Part shown: positions 9,501 through 16,965 of the stretch, in pieces
Numbering within the stretch: the first letter of the stretch is position 1
Layout: each line of letters starts with the position of its first letter
IMG/VR virus record: IMGVR_UViG_3300033233_000162
Span: 1 to 24,302 of that record
Reading direction: 5' to 3' (one strand)
Origin: a virus
Length of the DNA: 24,302 bases
Made by a program: the position numbers and the translations under genes
Notes under the pieces: generated by a model
What the model was told of the DNA's origin: nothing
The model's database searches: none
Seen by the model: only the letters and a program-made list of their open reading frames with translations

Positions 9501-12500
9501 GAGTTATGATAGGGATAGATATCTCAAGGATATTCCATCACTTGGGGTAGGTAATATCGTAAGGGCGACTGATACTTTAGACTTTAGACCAAGAGTTACC
9601 CAATTTACAGGATCTGCAGCTTCACCATTTGACTTTTCACAAAGAAATTTTGGAACTTCACCAAAAGTAATTTTTTCTCCTATTGAAAGTTCATTATTAG
9701 GGTATGATTATTACTTAGGTAGAATTGATAAATTGTATTTGGATAAAAATGGAGAGTTTGTGCTTAAAAGTGGAACTTCGGCAAGAGTTCCACAAGCACC
9801 AACAAATAAAGATGAAGTAATGGAGATTGCAACCATCACTTTACCACCATACCTATATGACCCAAATAGTGTAGATATCTCTCTTGCTGATAATAGAAGA
9901 TATACAATGAGAGACATTGGGCAAATTGAATCTAGAGTTCAAAATTTGGAAAGAGTTACTTCACTTTCACTATTGGAAGTAAGTACTCAAACTCTCCAAG
10001 TTCAGGATGCATCTGGTCTCAATAGATTTAAGAGTGGATTTTTTGTAGATGATTTTAAAAATTCTTCTCTGGTCAATCCAATATTTTCCTCAATAGAAGT
10101 TGATCCTGATGCAAAAGAACTAAGACCCATTATCAGTAGAAATAGTCTTAAGAGTCAAATTGCTCCAGAAACTGCAGTTATTGATGAAAACTTGGATCTT
10201 AGAACTAACTTTAATCTTTTGGATTCAAATGTACAAAAAACTGGCAATGCAGTAACTTTAAAATATACTGAGACATCTTGGTTGCAACAACCATTGGCAA
10301 CTCAGATTGAAAATGTCAATCCATTTAATGTAGTTTCATATAATGGAAATATACAGTTATCACCTGCAAGTGATAATTGGGTAAGAACTATAAAAATTCC
10401 TCACATAACAGAGGAAACAAGACACGTTTGGGTTAGAGGTAATGGTGGTAATAGAGTAACGTTACGTTGGGAAACCAATATAAGTACCACAGACGTTTTT
10501 CTTGGTAGTGGTGCTGACACATATATGAGATCTCGCAACACTCAATTTGTTGCTGAAAATTTAAAACCATCAACCAGATTTTATCAATTCTTTGATGGAA
10601 ATGGGTCTGTCAATTTTGTACCAAAATTAATTGAAATTTCCCCATCTTCTTCACTTACAACTTATGGTGCTTCTAAGGCATTTACAGTTGGGGAGACTGT
10701 TATTGGTAGTTTTGGTGGTTCGAATTTAATCACCTTAAGAGTTGCCTCACCAAATCATAAATTTGGTCCATATAATGCACCAACAACAACATATAATATT
10801 AATCCATATGCATCATCACAATCTCTAGAAACAACCAATTATAGTGCATCTTCAAATGTATTGAATGTTGATACATATTCGATTTCTGAGGAAGCGCAGG
10901 GCAAATATTCTGGATATGTTGTTACTGGAATGAAGTTGGTTGGACAAACTAGTGGCGCTGTTGCATATGTAAAAGATTTAAGACTAATTTCTGATAACTA
11001 TGGGGATCTTATTGGAACTTTCTTCCTTAAAGATCCAAATACCGATCCGGCACCAGCTGTTAGAATTAGTACTGGAACCAAAACTTATAAACTGACAACA
11101 AGTTCAACTAATCAAGCACCAATTCCAGGTGATTATCAATCGTCATCTGCACAACAACAATATAGATCTGAGGGAACATATGACTTGTATCGTCAAGAGA
11201 TAACTATCACAAGAACTGAATATTTTGTTGATCCCCTAGCACAAAGTTTTAGTGTTGGTGGAAATATTGAATCTCCTGATGCAAATGGATTTACTGATGA
11301 TGATAAGGGTGTATTCATAACATCAGTTGATCTCTTCTTCCAATCAAAGGATACTGGAAATGCAACTGTAACTGTTGAAGTAAGAACGGTCGAACTAGGA
11401 ACAGTCACAACAAATAGAATAGGAGATCCGGTTGTTCTTCGTCCATCAGATGTTAATATCTCAAATGATGCATCATCGGTAACAAATGTCAAGTTTAAAT
11501 ATCCAATTTATCTTGCTCCAGGAAGAGAGTATGCTATTGTTCTCTTATCTCCCCAAAGTGATGCTTATAATGTTTGGATTGCTGAGATGGGCAAGAGAAC
11601 CGTCAATGCATCGGGATCTAATGCAAATAGTGTAATCTATAGCAGGCAGTTTGCTCTTGGAAGTCTATTCAAATCACAAAATGGTTCAATTTGGACAGCA
11701 AATCAATATCAAGATTTGATGTTTAAACTATATAAAGCCAACTTTAGTTTGACTCCTGGCACCGCTTTCTTCTATAACCCAACATTGAATGAAAGTAATC
11801 AGTATGTTCCAACATTAGAAGTTAATCCAGTAAGAACATTCCCAAGGAATTTAAAAATTGGTATTACAACAACAATTTCTTCACCTATGATTGGTATTCT
11901 AACCACAGGAAGAAAAGTTGGTGATGCTGCTAAACCATATAATTATGGTTATATTGTTGGTACTGGTTCTTCGGCAATTTCTGTTGGTGTTCTTACAGGT
12001 GGATCAAATTATACTAACCAAGCAAACGTAAGCACATATCCAATTACGGGAAATGGTTCTGGATTAACTCTCAGCATTACACAAACTGGTGGAGTTGTAA
12101 CTGGTATAACTGTAGCAACTGGTGGTAACGGATATGCTCCTGGTGATGTTGTAGGTATTGTCACTTCTTCTGCTGGTAATACTGGATTATCTGCCAGATT
12201 GACCATTTTGAGTAATGGTGGGAGGATTGATACTCTTTATCTATCTTCAGTTCAGGGGCAATCATTTACTCCATCCGCAGCTCTTGTTTATTATGATAAT
12301 TCTGGAAGTGCAATTGGTCTTGGAACTACAACAATTTTAAATTCCTCTACATATTCAAGTCAATATAGTGGAAATTACATTGGAGTTAATCATTTTGAAC
12401 ATCAAATGTATTCTCCGACTAATAAGTTGGTATTGAATAATATTCAATCAAATATTGTACCTACAACATTATCATCCCCACTAAATGTTGGTGACACTAC

Positions 12501-13719
12501 AATCAGCGTTGCCGATACTTCAAGATTTACAACTTTTGAAGGTGTGTCTGTTGCATCTACAAATCCGGGATATATTAAAATTGATAATGAAATTATTCAA
12601 TATCAATCTATTGGGCAGGGATCTTTGCAGACGATTATTAGAGGTCAAGACTCTACAACAATTGAAGACCATGCAACAAGCGCAAATGTTTATAAGTATG
12701 AGCTTAATGGAGTTTCTCTAAGAAGAATTAATAATGTAACACAAACAATTGACTCTTTGAATATGGACATTGATAGTTACTATGTACCCATTGATTTTTC
12801 AGCAAATGGTATTAATAGAACTACTGATAATAGTCCTTCTGGATTCCCACAATTATCTTTTGTAGATGAAAGAACTTTGGGTGGTTCTAATGTTACTGGC
12901 ACTGAAAATATTCAATTCAATTCAATATTTCCCAAATATAATATTATTTCCCCAGCAAATTATACCTCAACAACTGCACAAATCAGAACAGTAAGTGCCA
13001 CAAGCATTTCTGGATCCGAAGTATCTTTTGTTGATCAAGGATTCGAGCCAATTGAATTAAATAAGAATAATAGATTGAATTCTGTTAGAGCAGTATGCTC
13101 TAAGGTCAATGAGAATACTTATTTAACCACATTACCAAGAAACAAATCATTTACAACTGGAATTACTTTACAGACAAGACATCCAAATCTTTCTCCAATT
13201 ATTTTCTTAGATACTGCCTTTACAGAATTTAGAAGCAATCGAATTAATCAACCAATTACAGATTATTCTTTTGATAATAGAGTCAATTCTGCACTTTATG
13301 ATCCAAATGCTGCAGTTTATGTTTCCAATCTGGTTAGATTACAAAATCCAGCAACTTCTTTGAAGGTTATATTCTCAGCATATAGGCACTCATCTGCAGA
13401 TATTAGAGTACTTTATTCTCTAGTAAAACCAGATTCTACAGAAGTTAGCACAGTATTTGAACTATTTCCAGGATATGATAATTTGACCAATACAAATTCA
13501 CCAGATAGTTATCTATATGGCGTGGTTGATCCCCTCAAAAACAATGGGCGACCAGATAGATTTATTCCTGCAAGTGTTGCTGATGAATTTATTGAATATG
13601 AATTTACTGCCCGTGATCTTGGATTATTTACTGGATATTTAATTAAAATTGTTTTTGCAGGATCCAATCAAGCATATCCACCCAAAATTAAAAATCTTAG
13701 AACCCTTGCAGTCAGATGA
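6541..13719 (+). CDS. Giant DUF4815-type virion structural protein (tail/baseplate)
   Basis: This 2392-residue protein opens with NLNVSPYYDDYD, FNPGRPVQARELTTLQS and QNQIEKFG, the hallmark of DUF4815 proteins in T4-like cyanophages, which are annotated as virion structural proteins. Residues about 1121-1150 (YTMRDIGQIESRVQNLE, LSLLEV) look like a short coiled-coil and end in DASGLNRFKSGF. DPLAQSFSVGG begins at about 1564 and NVWIAEMGKR at about 1680. GSNY/GNGY repeats lie at about 1820-1870. The C-terminal domain carries AYRHSSADIRVLYSLVKP (about 2280) and ends KIKNLRTLAVR. Gene order puts it where T4 has genes 9 to 12, so a tail-tip or fibre-anchoring role is plausible. That is inference; no host-binding domain is recognisable. 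It starts three bases after gp8, so the two are probably co-transcribed. Its stop overlaps the next start (ATGA). Confidence 0.88.
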   Translation: MAQKTNLNVSPYYDDYDSNKDFYKVLFNPGRPVQARELTTLQSILQNQIEKFGSNVFKDGSVVIPGNIAFDSQFYAVKLNPTNYGVDISQYIEKLIGKKITGQNSGVSARVQYISLPDGANIEYITIYVKYLDSDSNFKFSPFMDGDILVCEDNITYGITTINSGTPFASSIASDATAIGSAASINDGIYFIRGFFARVSKQTIILDEYTNTPSYRVGLRIDEEIVSAKDDSSLYDNAKGFSNYAAPGSDRFKINLTLIKKELDDLNDTDFVELMKIQNGQIKKFQVKSSYNIIRDYLAQRTYDESGDYTVTPFTVSVNNSLNNRLGNDGLFFDNEKTDSGNVPSDDLMCVKISPGKAYVRGYDIDKVGTTIIDVNKPRDIQTVSEINVPFKVGSLLRLNNAYGAIRRRGAVELFNQRKSSTSASSGTGIKIGDARILELNVTDVNYSSFATNWDLYLYDIQTYTQLTLNQTVGVELPVTSLIRGRSSGATGYAVSAGSNSTLVTLRQVSGSFLPGEQILINGINAYSRSIVSVKDFSNQDIKSVFQSTAVSGLPVAFTADCFLDTFNGSGFNGLDRITISFDASGNATAACPGKVFTGIKTDTIIRYQRPGFITETYNRVSAVSPTGLTMNLVGVTTVTGVCDGGVGVSTGIGFAVGVSQIRNQDKLGLYIPLPDKNVSSVNLSGSNISIVDQITGQTTSAGGSLTFNLSSLTSGITSAFFLPFTQERYSVFYANGGIGTITSDQFSISGNNVTFSGLSASQSNVVVNVSLLKSGIKSKVKTYTRSQTLTVNLSKYLQSGTGINTSINDGLAYNQYYGLRVQDEEISLNYPDVANIIAVYESLDQSVPVLDNLSFSPTVNVDSNVIVGETIFGNTSKTIARVVLKSPSVTSNTISVVYQNANRFLANESVTFKESNITTNIQTITLGKYKDITNSYTLDKGQKEQFYDYSKLVRNNNALEPTRQLYVVFDYYSIPSNDDGDLFTVLSYDRDRYLKDIPSLGVGNIVRATDTLDFRPRVTQFTGSAASPFDFSQRNFGTSPKVIFSPIESSLLGYDYYLGRIDKLYLDKNGEFVLKSGTSARVPQAPTNKDEVMEIATITLPPYLYDPNSVDISLADNRRYTMRDIGQIESRVQNLERVTSLSLLEVSTQTLQVQDASGLNRFKSGFFVDDFKNSSLVNPIFSSIEVDPDAKELRPIISRNSLKSQIAPETAVIDENLDLRTNFNLLDSNVQKTGNAVTLKYTETSWLQQPLATQIENVNPFNVVSYNGNIQLSPASDNWVRTIKIPHITEETRHVWVRGNGGNRVTLRWETNISTTDVFLGSGADTYMRSRNTQFVAENLKPSTRFYQFFDGNGSVNFVPKLIEISPSSSLTTYGASKAFTVGETVIGSFGGSNLITLRVASPNHKFGPYNAPTTTYNINPYASSQSLETTNYSASSNVLNVDTYSISEEAQGKYSGYVVTGMKLVGQTSGAVAYVKDLRLISDNYGDLIGTFFLKDPNTDPAPAVRISTGTKTYKLTTSSTNQAPIPGDYQSSSAQQQYRSEGTYDLYRQEITITRTEYFVDPLAQSFSVGGNIESPDANGFTDDDKGVFITSVDLFFQSKDTGNATVTVEVRTVELGTVTTNRIGDPVVLRPSDVNISNDASSVTNVKFKYPIYLAPGREYAIVLLSPQSDAYNVWIAEMGKRTVNASGSNANSVIYSRQFALGSLFKSQNGSIWTANQYQDLMFKLYKANFSLTPGTAFFYNPTLNESNQYVPTLEVNPVRTFPRNLKIGITTTISSPMIGILTTGRKVGDAAKPYNYGYIVGTGSSAISVGVLTGGSNYTNQANVSTYPITGNGSGLTLSITQTGGVVTGITVATGGNGYAPGDVVGIVTSSAGNTGLSARLTILSNGGRIDTLYLSSVQGQSFTPSAALVYYDNSGSAIGLGTTTILNSSTYSSQYSGNYIGVNHFEHQMYSPTNKLVLNNIQSNIVPTTLSSPLNVGDTTISVADTSRFTTFEGVSVASTNPGYIKIDNEIIQYQSIGQGSLQTIIRGQDSTTIEDHATSANVYKYELNGVSLRRINNVTQTIDSLNMDIDSYYVPIDFSANGINRTTDNSPSGFPQLSFVDERTLGGSNVTGTENIQFNSIFPKYNIISPANYTSTTAQIRTVSATSISGSEVSFVDQGFEPIELNKNNRLNSVRAVCSKVNENTYLTTLPRNKSFTTGITLQTRHPNLSPIIFLDTAFTEFRSNRINQPITDYSFDNRVNSALYDPNAAVYVSNLVRLQNPATSLKVIFSAYRHSSADIRVLYSLVKPDSTEVSTVFELFPGYDNLTNTNSPDSYLYGVVDPLKNNGRPDRFIPASVADEFIEYEFTARDLGLFTGYLIKIVFAGSNQAYPPKIKNLRTLAVR

Positions 13720-13925
13720 TGATTCCAGTGAAAGATCATCCTCATCTCTACAGGGATGAGGAAAGTGGGGCTATAGTAAATTGTGATGATAGGTCTTATA
13801 ATGAATATGTGAATTCTTTAAATCAAAGAGAACATCAAAAAATAGAAATTGAATCATTAAAGAATGAAGTTAGTGAAATAAAATCTTTATTAAGGGAACT
13901 TATTAATGAAACCAGAAGAAATTGA
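13716..13925 (+). CDS. Small conserved-looking protein with C-terminal coiled coil
   Basis: The product has 69 residues. The N-terminus (IPVKDHPHLYRDEESGAIVN) is polar with aromatics, and the second half (about residues 38-66) is a heptad-like helix, IESLKNEVSEIKSLLRELI. Two adjacent ATGs (13716 and 13719) are possible starts; the first overlaps the preceding stop as ATGA, suggesting translational coupling. Short proteins of this form, a compact N-terminus plus a Leu-zipper-like tail, occur at this place in T4-like cyanophages from memory, but I know no function. A small oligomeric accessory or assembly factor is possible. Its last 20 bases overlap the next ORF in another frame. Confidence 0.75.
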   Translation: MMIPVKDHPHLYRDEESGAIVNCDDRSYNEYVNSLNQREHQKIEIESLKNEVSEIKSLLRELINETRRN

Positions 13926-14082
13926 TCTATCTAGTATAGATAAAATGTTTGAATATGAAAAACACGCCCGTTTTATTGACAACTTAAGTGAAGGAGAGTT
14001 GAAGGATTTTGCAAAATTATATTGTAAAATGTATCTTCACCAACAAGAAGTCATATCAATGATATCTGAGTCTTCATTATAA
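13906..14082 (+). CDS. 58-residue protein of unknown function
   Basis: An ATG at 13906 opens a 58-codon frame ending at TAA 14080-14082. The product begins MKPEEIDLSSIDKMFEYEK, is acidic at the start, and is mostly helical (LSEGELKDFAKLYCKMYL, HQQEVISMI). It overlaps the preceding gene by 20 bases and fills what would otherwise be a 180-base gap. The stop codon lies inside the TATAAATA late-promoter box of the next unit. Codon choice resembles the neighbours, and similar short acidic-helical proteins occur beside the neck genes of T4-like cyanophages from memory. No function is known to me. It is shorter than usual ORF cut-offs and easily missed. Confidence 0.68.
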   Translation: MKPEEIDLSSIDKMFEYEKHARFIDNLSEGELKDFAKLYCKMYLHQQEVISMISESSL

Positions 14083-14085
14083 ATA
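14078..14085 (+). promoter_or_regulatory. T4-type late promoter (TATAAATA) for the neck and terminase block
   Basis: TATAAATA lies 24 bases upstream of the ATG at 14110 and overlaps the stop codon of the 58-residue ORF. The flanking bases (AT before the box) match those of the box at 4933. No further perfect box was seen until 22054, so this promoter may drive the genes from 14110 to 22033. Confidence 0.8.
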
Positions 14086-14109
14086 CAATACAGGATCTTT
14101 TTTGAGAAA

Positions 14110-14460
14110 ATGGCAGTATATGCAGCAAATATTGTTATTGAGCAAGGATATGATTTTTATACAAACTTTGAATTAGAAGATGCTGCCAATAACCAACCAA
14201 AAAATTTGGTGGGTTATGGGGTAACTGCTCAAGTGAGAAAAACTTACAGTAGCACAAATTCGGTTTCCTTTGCTTCTTCAATTGCAAATGCTTCTAACGG
14301 AGTCATTTCAATTTCCTTGACTTCAACTCAGACATCAGCATTAAAACCTGGTAGATATGTTTATGATGTAATGCTTCAACAAGGTGGTCTTGGATCATCT
14401 TATGATAAAACAAAAGCAGTTGAAGGTATGGCATTAGTTAGAGGAGGGGTAACCCGATAA
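14110..14460 (+). CDS. Probable small virion protein (beta-sandwich-like)
   Basis: The product has 116 residues and starts MAVYAANIVIEQGYDFYTNF. It has an alternating strand pattern, the segments YGVTAQVRKTY and GVISISLTSTQTSALKPG, and the ending RYVYDVMLQ...VEGMALVRGGVTR. The layout (an I-x-x-G-x-x-F opening, then a G-Y-x-V-x-A-Q-V-R strand, then a KPGRYVYDV strand) recalls short immunoglobulin-like or BppU-N-like baseplate adaptor domains. That is a resemblance of pattern, not a demonstrated match. It is the first gene after the late promoter and overlaps the next start by one base (TAATG). Neighbouring neck genes suggest a virion or assembly role. Confidence 0.75.
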   Translation: MAVYAANIVIEQGYDFYTNFELEDAANNQPKNLVGYGVTAQVRKTYSSTNSVSFASSIANASNGVISISLTSTQTSALKPGRYVYDVMLQQGGLGSSYDKTKAVEGMALVRGGVTR

Positions 14461-14714
14461 TGTCAAATATTAAAGTCAGAATAGGTGCTCAAACAGCGAC
14501 CAGAGTATTATCTACGGGATCTGTTCCAACTCTTTTTACAAAACTATTTGATGTAGATGCATCAATCCTTGAAGATGGTGCGATTGCCGTTTATAATGCT
14601 TCAACACAAAAATTTGTGACTCAAAGAACTTTAAATCTTGATAGTTTAGTTGTAGAAAATATTGAAATTAATGGCGACGTTAGAATTACAGAAATAGATG
14701 GAGGAACCTACTGA
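14460..14714 (+). CDS. Small probable structural protein with a fibre-type motif
   Basis: The product has 84 residues. The middle (about residues 33-55) contains ILEDGAIAVYNASTQKFVTQ, matching a DG-x-x-x-V-Y-x-x-x-x-x-K-F-V pattern that heads shaft segments of many cyanophage fibre-like structural proteins, as far as I recall. The tail LVVENIEINGDVRITEIDGG looks like the start of a beta-helical shaft. A role as a virion-attached linker or a remnant of a longer fibre protein is possible. It is linked to both neighbours by one-base overlaps (TAATG upstream, TGATG downstream), so its translation is probably coupled with gp13. I do not recognise a named family. Confidence 0.72.
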   Translation: MSNIKVRIGAQTATRVLSTGSVPTLFTKLFDVDASILEDGAIAVYNASTQKFVTQRTLNLDSLVVENIEINGDVRITEIDGGTY

Positions 14715-15556
14715 TGGCAAAACCAGCTAGCAGACAAGATTTAATTGATTACTGTTTAAGAAGACTAGGTGCTCCAGTACTAGAGATTAATATTGATGAT
14801 GATCAAATTGATGATCTAGTTGATGATGCTCTCCAGTATTTCCACGAACGCCATTTTGATGGTGTGGAAAGAATGTACCTGAAATATAAGGTTACACAGG
14901 CAGATGTAGATAGGGGAAAAGCACAAAAAAATACTGGGGTTGGAATTGTAACAACAACAGCAACTGCAAATATTGCAGGATATGGTACAACAAGTTTTAA
15001 TTTTTACGAAACCTCAAATTATATTCAAGTTCCAGATTCGGTCATAGGTATTGAGAAAGTATTCAAATTTGATACTAGTGACATTTCAGGTGGTATGTTT
15101 AGTATCAAATACCAATTATTTTTAAATGACTTATATTATTTTAACTCAGTTGAATTACTACAGTATGCAATGGTTAAATCATATCTTGAAGATATTGATT
15201 TTTTACTCAAAACTGATAAGCAGATAAGATTCAATAAAAGACAAAATAGATTATATATTGATATTGATTGGTCACAAAAACTCCCAGATACTTATTTTGT
15301 TATTGACTGCTATAGAATTTTGGATCCAAATGATTTCACAAAAGTTTATAATGACAGTTTCTTAAAGAGATACTTGACAGCACTTATGAAGAGACAGTGG
15401 GGGCAGAATCTTATCAAATTTAGAGGAGTTAAATTACCAGGTGGCATTGAACTTAATGGTAGGGAAATTTATGAAGATGCAGAAAAAGAAATAGAAGATA
15501 TTAGATCAAGAATGTCTATGGATTATGAATTACCACCATATGATTTTATCGGATAA
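14714..15556 (+). CDS. 13: Neck protein gp13
   Basis: The product is a head-completion neck protein that in T4 joins gp14 at the portal vertex after packaging and forms the docking site for the tail. It has 280 residues against 309 in T4. The N-terminus (residues 7-50) has LIDYCLRRLGAPVLEINID, followed by DDLVDDALQYFHERHFDG, matching T4 gp13 (LRRLGAP..., YGEYHFDG). The C-terminus has LMKRQWGQNL, VKLPGGIELNGREIYEDA and ELPPYDFIG, matching the T4 segments LPGGVTIDGQRLIEEA and DPPFGILVG. Residues about 72-95 (GVGIVTTTATANIAGYGTTS) are a short Gly/Thr-rich insertion like the spacers in neighbouring genes. One-base overlaps link it to both neighbours. Confidence 0.94.
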   Translation: MAKPASRQDLIDYCLRRLGAPVLEINIDDDQIDDLVDDALQYFHERHFDGVERMYLKYKVTQADVDRGKAQKNTGVGIVTTTATANIAGYGTTSFNFYETSNYIQVPDSVIGIEKVFKFDTSDISGGMFSIKYQLFLNDLYYFNSVELLQYAMVKSYLEDIDFLLKTDKQIRFNKRQNRLYIDIDWSQKLPDTYFVIDCYRILDPNDFTKVYNDSFLKRYLTALMKRQWGQNLIKFRGVKLPGGIELNGREIYEDAEKEIEDIRSRMSMDYELPPYDFIG

Positions 15557-16965
15557 TGGCACTTAATCCCTTTTTCCTACAAGGTTCTTCAGGAGAACAA
15601 AATTTAGTACAAGATTTGGTCAATGAACATCTTAGAATGTTTGGGATTGAAGTATATTATATTCCAAGAAAATATATTGATACTGACAATATTATTAGAG
15701 AAGTTAAATCTTCAAAATTTGATAGTAATTTTATTATAGAAGCATATCTTAATAATTATGAGGGATATGGTGCCAACTACGATATTATGACGAAGTTTGG
15801 AATCAAACTGACGAGTGAAATTACTTTAACAATTTCAAAAGAAAGATTTGAGGAATTCATTACCCCATTTTTACAGGATATTCTTGCTGGAACTGAGGCA
15901 GATTCTAATCTTGATGATGGTTCATCCTTATTGTTTGCAACTCGTCCAAAAGAAGGTGATTTAATTTATTTTCCACTTGGAGAAAGAATTTTTGAAATAA
16001 AAAGAGTAGAATTTGAAAATCCCTTTTATCAATTGGGTAAAAATTATGTTTATGATCTCAAATGCGAACTCTTTGAACTTGAAGATGAACTTATTGATAC
16101 TAATATTGAAGAAATTCAAGACACTATAAAAGATGTTGGTTATATTACAACTTTAATACTGGTTGGAGCAGGAGTAACTGCAACAGCAACTGCCACCAGA
16201 GCATCTTCTGGAGTAGTGGGACAAATATACTTCAACAATGATGGTTCAAATTATACTTCTACACCAACTGTAACCTTTGATGCTCCACCAGTTGGCGGAC
16301 TTAGGGCAACAGCAGTTGCAATAACTACTGATTCTGTTAGATCAAAATCTATCAGTACTATCCAATTAACTAATTGTGGTTTTGGATACACCTCCGCACC
16401 AAATATTACAATTAGTGGTGGGGGTGGTACAGGTGCAGCTGCTACTGCAAGCATTGTTAATAATGCAGTATATACGATAGGTTTGACAACTTCCGGAAGT
16501 AACTATTACACCGTTCCTACGGTAACTATTGCACCTCCTGTTGGATCTGGAAAGACTGCAACAGCAATTGCTACTATTTCTAATGGAGTTATAAGTGGAT
16601 TTAGAATTACTAATGCTGGAGCTGGATATTCTACTAATCCTACCGTTACAATTTCATCTCCACCAGCAACCGGAATAGGTACATTTAAGAATAATGAAGA
16701 AATTGTCGGGTCTATTTCTGGCACAAGAGCATTTATTAAGAGTTGGAAAAATCAAAGTGGTAAAAAGGTTCTTAAAGTATCAATAAATACTGGTAAATTC
16801 TATCCAGGAGAGACTGTCATAGGAGTGGCGTCTTCTGCGATATATAGTGTTAAATCTTTTGAGGCATATGATCTTTACGACCCATATGCGGAAAATATAC
16901 AGATTGAAACTGCGGCAGATCAAATTTTAGATTTTTCAGAATTAAATCCCTTTGGTAATTACTAA
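15556..16965 (+). CDS. 14: Neck protein gp14 with a large beta-repeat insertion
   Basis: The product is a head-completion and neck protein, partner of gp13. Residues 21-180 match T4 gp14: VNEHLRMFGIEVYYIPRKY, AYLNNYEGYG, KEGDLIYFPLGERIFEI and NPFYQLGKN correspond to ECYYVPREY, AYLNSFEGYEG, KEGDLIYFPMDNSLFEI and DPFYQLGQN. The C-terminal FSELNPFG (about 461-468) aligns with the T4 FSELELNP. The protein is 469 residues, compared with 256 in T4. The excess is an insertion at about 205-375 holding four GxxY repeats, followed by a second module (about 380-436) with ISG...GKFYPGETV...SVKSF. Both modules recur in neighbouring genes. The insertion is likely surface-exposed on the neck. The TAATG junction with gp15 suggests coupled translation. 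Confidence 0.94.
   Translation: MALNPFFLQGSSGEQNLVQDLVNEHLRMFGIEVYYIPRKYIDTDNIIREVKSSKFDSNFIIEAYLNNYEGYGANYDIMTKFGIKLTSEITLTISKERFEEFITPFLQDILAGTEADSNLDDGSSLLFATRPKEGDLIYFPLGERIFEIKRVEFENPFYQLGKNYVYDLKCELFELEDELIDTNIEEIQDTIKDVGYITTLILVGAGVTATATATRASSGVVGQIYFNNDGSNYTSTPTVTFDAPPVGGLRATAVAITTDSVRSKSISTIQLTNCGFGYTSAPNITISGGGGTGAAATASIVNNAVYTIGLTTSGSNYYTVPTVTIAPPVGSGKTATAIATISNGVISGFRITNAGAGYSTNPTVTISSPPATGIGTFKNNEEIVGSISGTRAFIKSWKNQSGKKVLKVSINTGKFYPGETVIGVASSAIYSVKSFEAYDLYDPYAENIQIETAADQILDFSELNPFGNY
16220..16680 (+). repeat. Tandem array of four ~41-residue beta-repeats inside gp14
   Basis: Four units are centred on the Tyr codons at 16252, 16387, 16504 and 16627 (gp14 residues 233, 278, 317 and 358), spaced 45, 39 and 41 residues apart. 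Each reads roughly N/T-x-G-x-x-Y-T-x-x-P-x-V/I-T-I/F-x-x-P-P/G-x-x-G followed by an A-T-A-x-A strand and a short linker strand. The same unit is present in the gp7-position protein, gp8 and the DUF4815 protein. Confidence 0.8.

Noticed and set aside
11193-11492. Minus-strand ORF of 99 residues inside the DUF4815 gene
   Set aside because: It is a shadow of a conserved region of the + strand gene (DPLAQSF segment).
16220-16680. CRISPR-like or DNA-level repeat array
   Set aside because: The periodicity is at protein level, with variable spacing and diverged DNA; there are no identical repeats with unique spacers.
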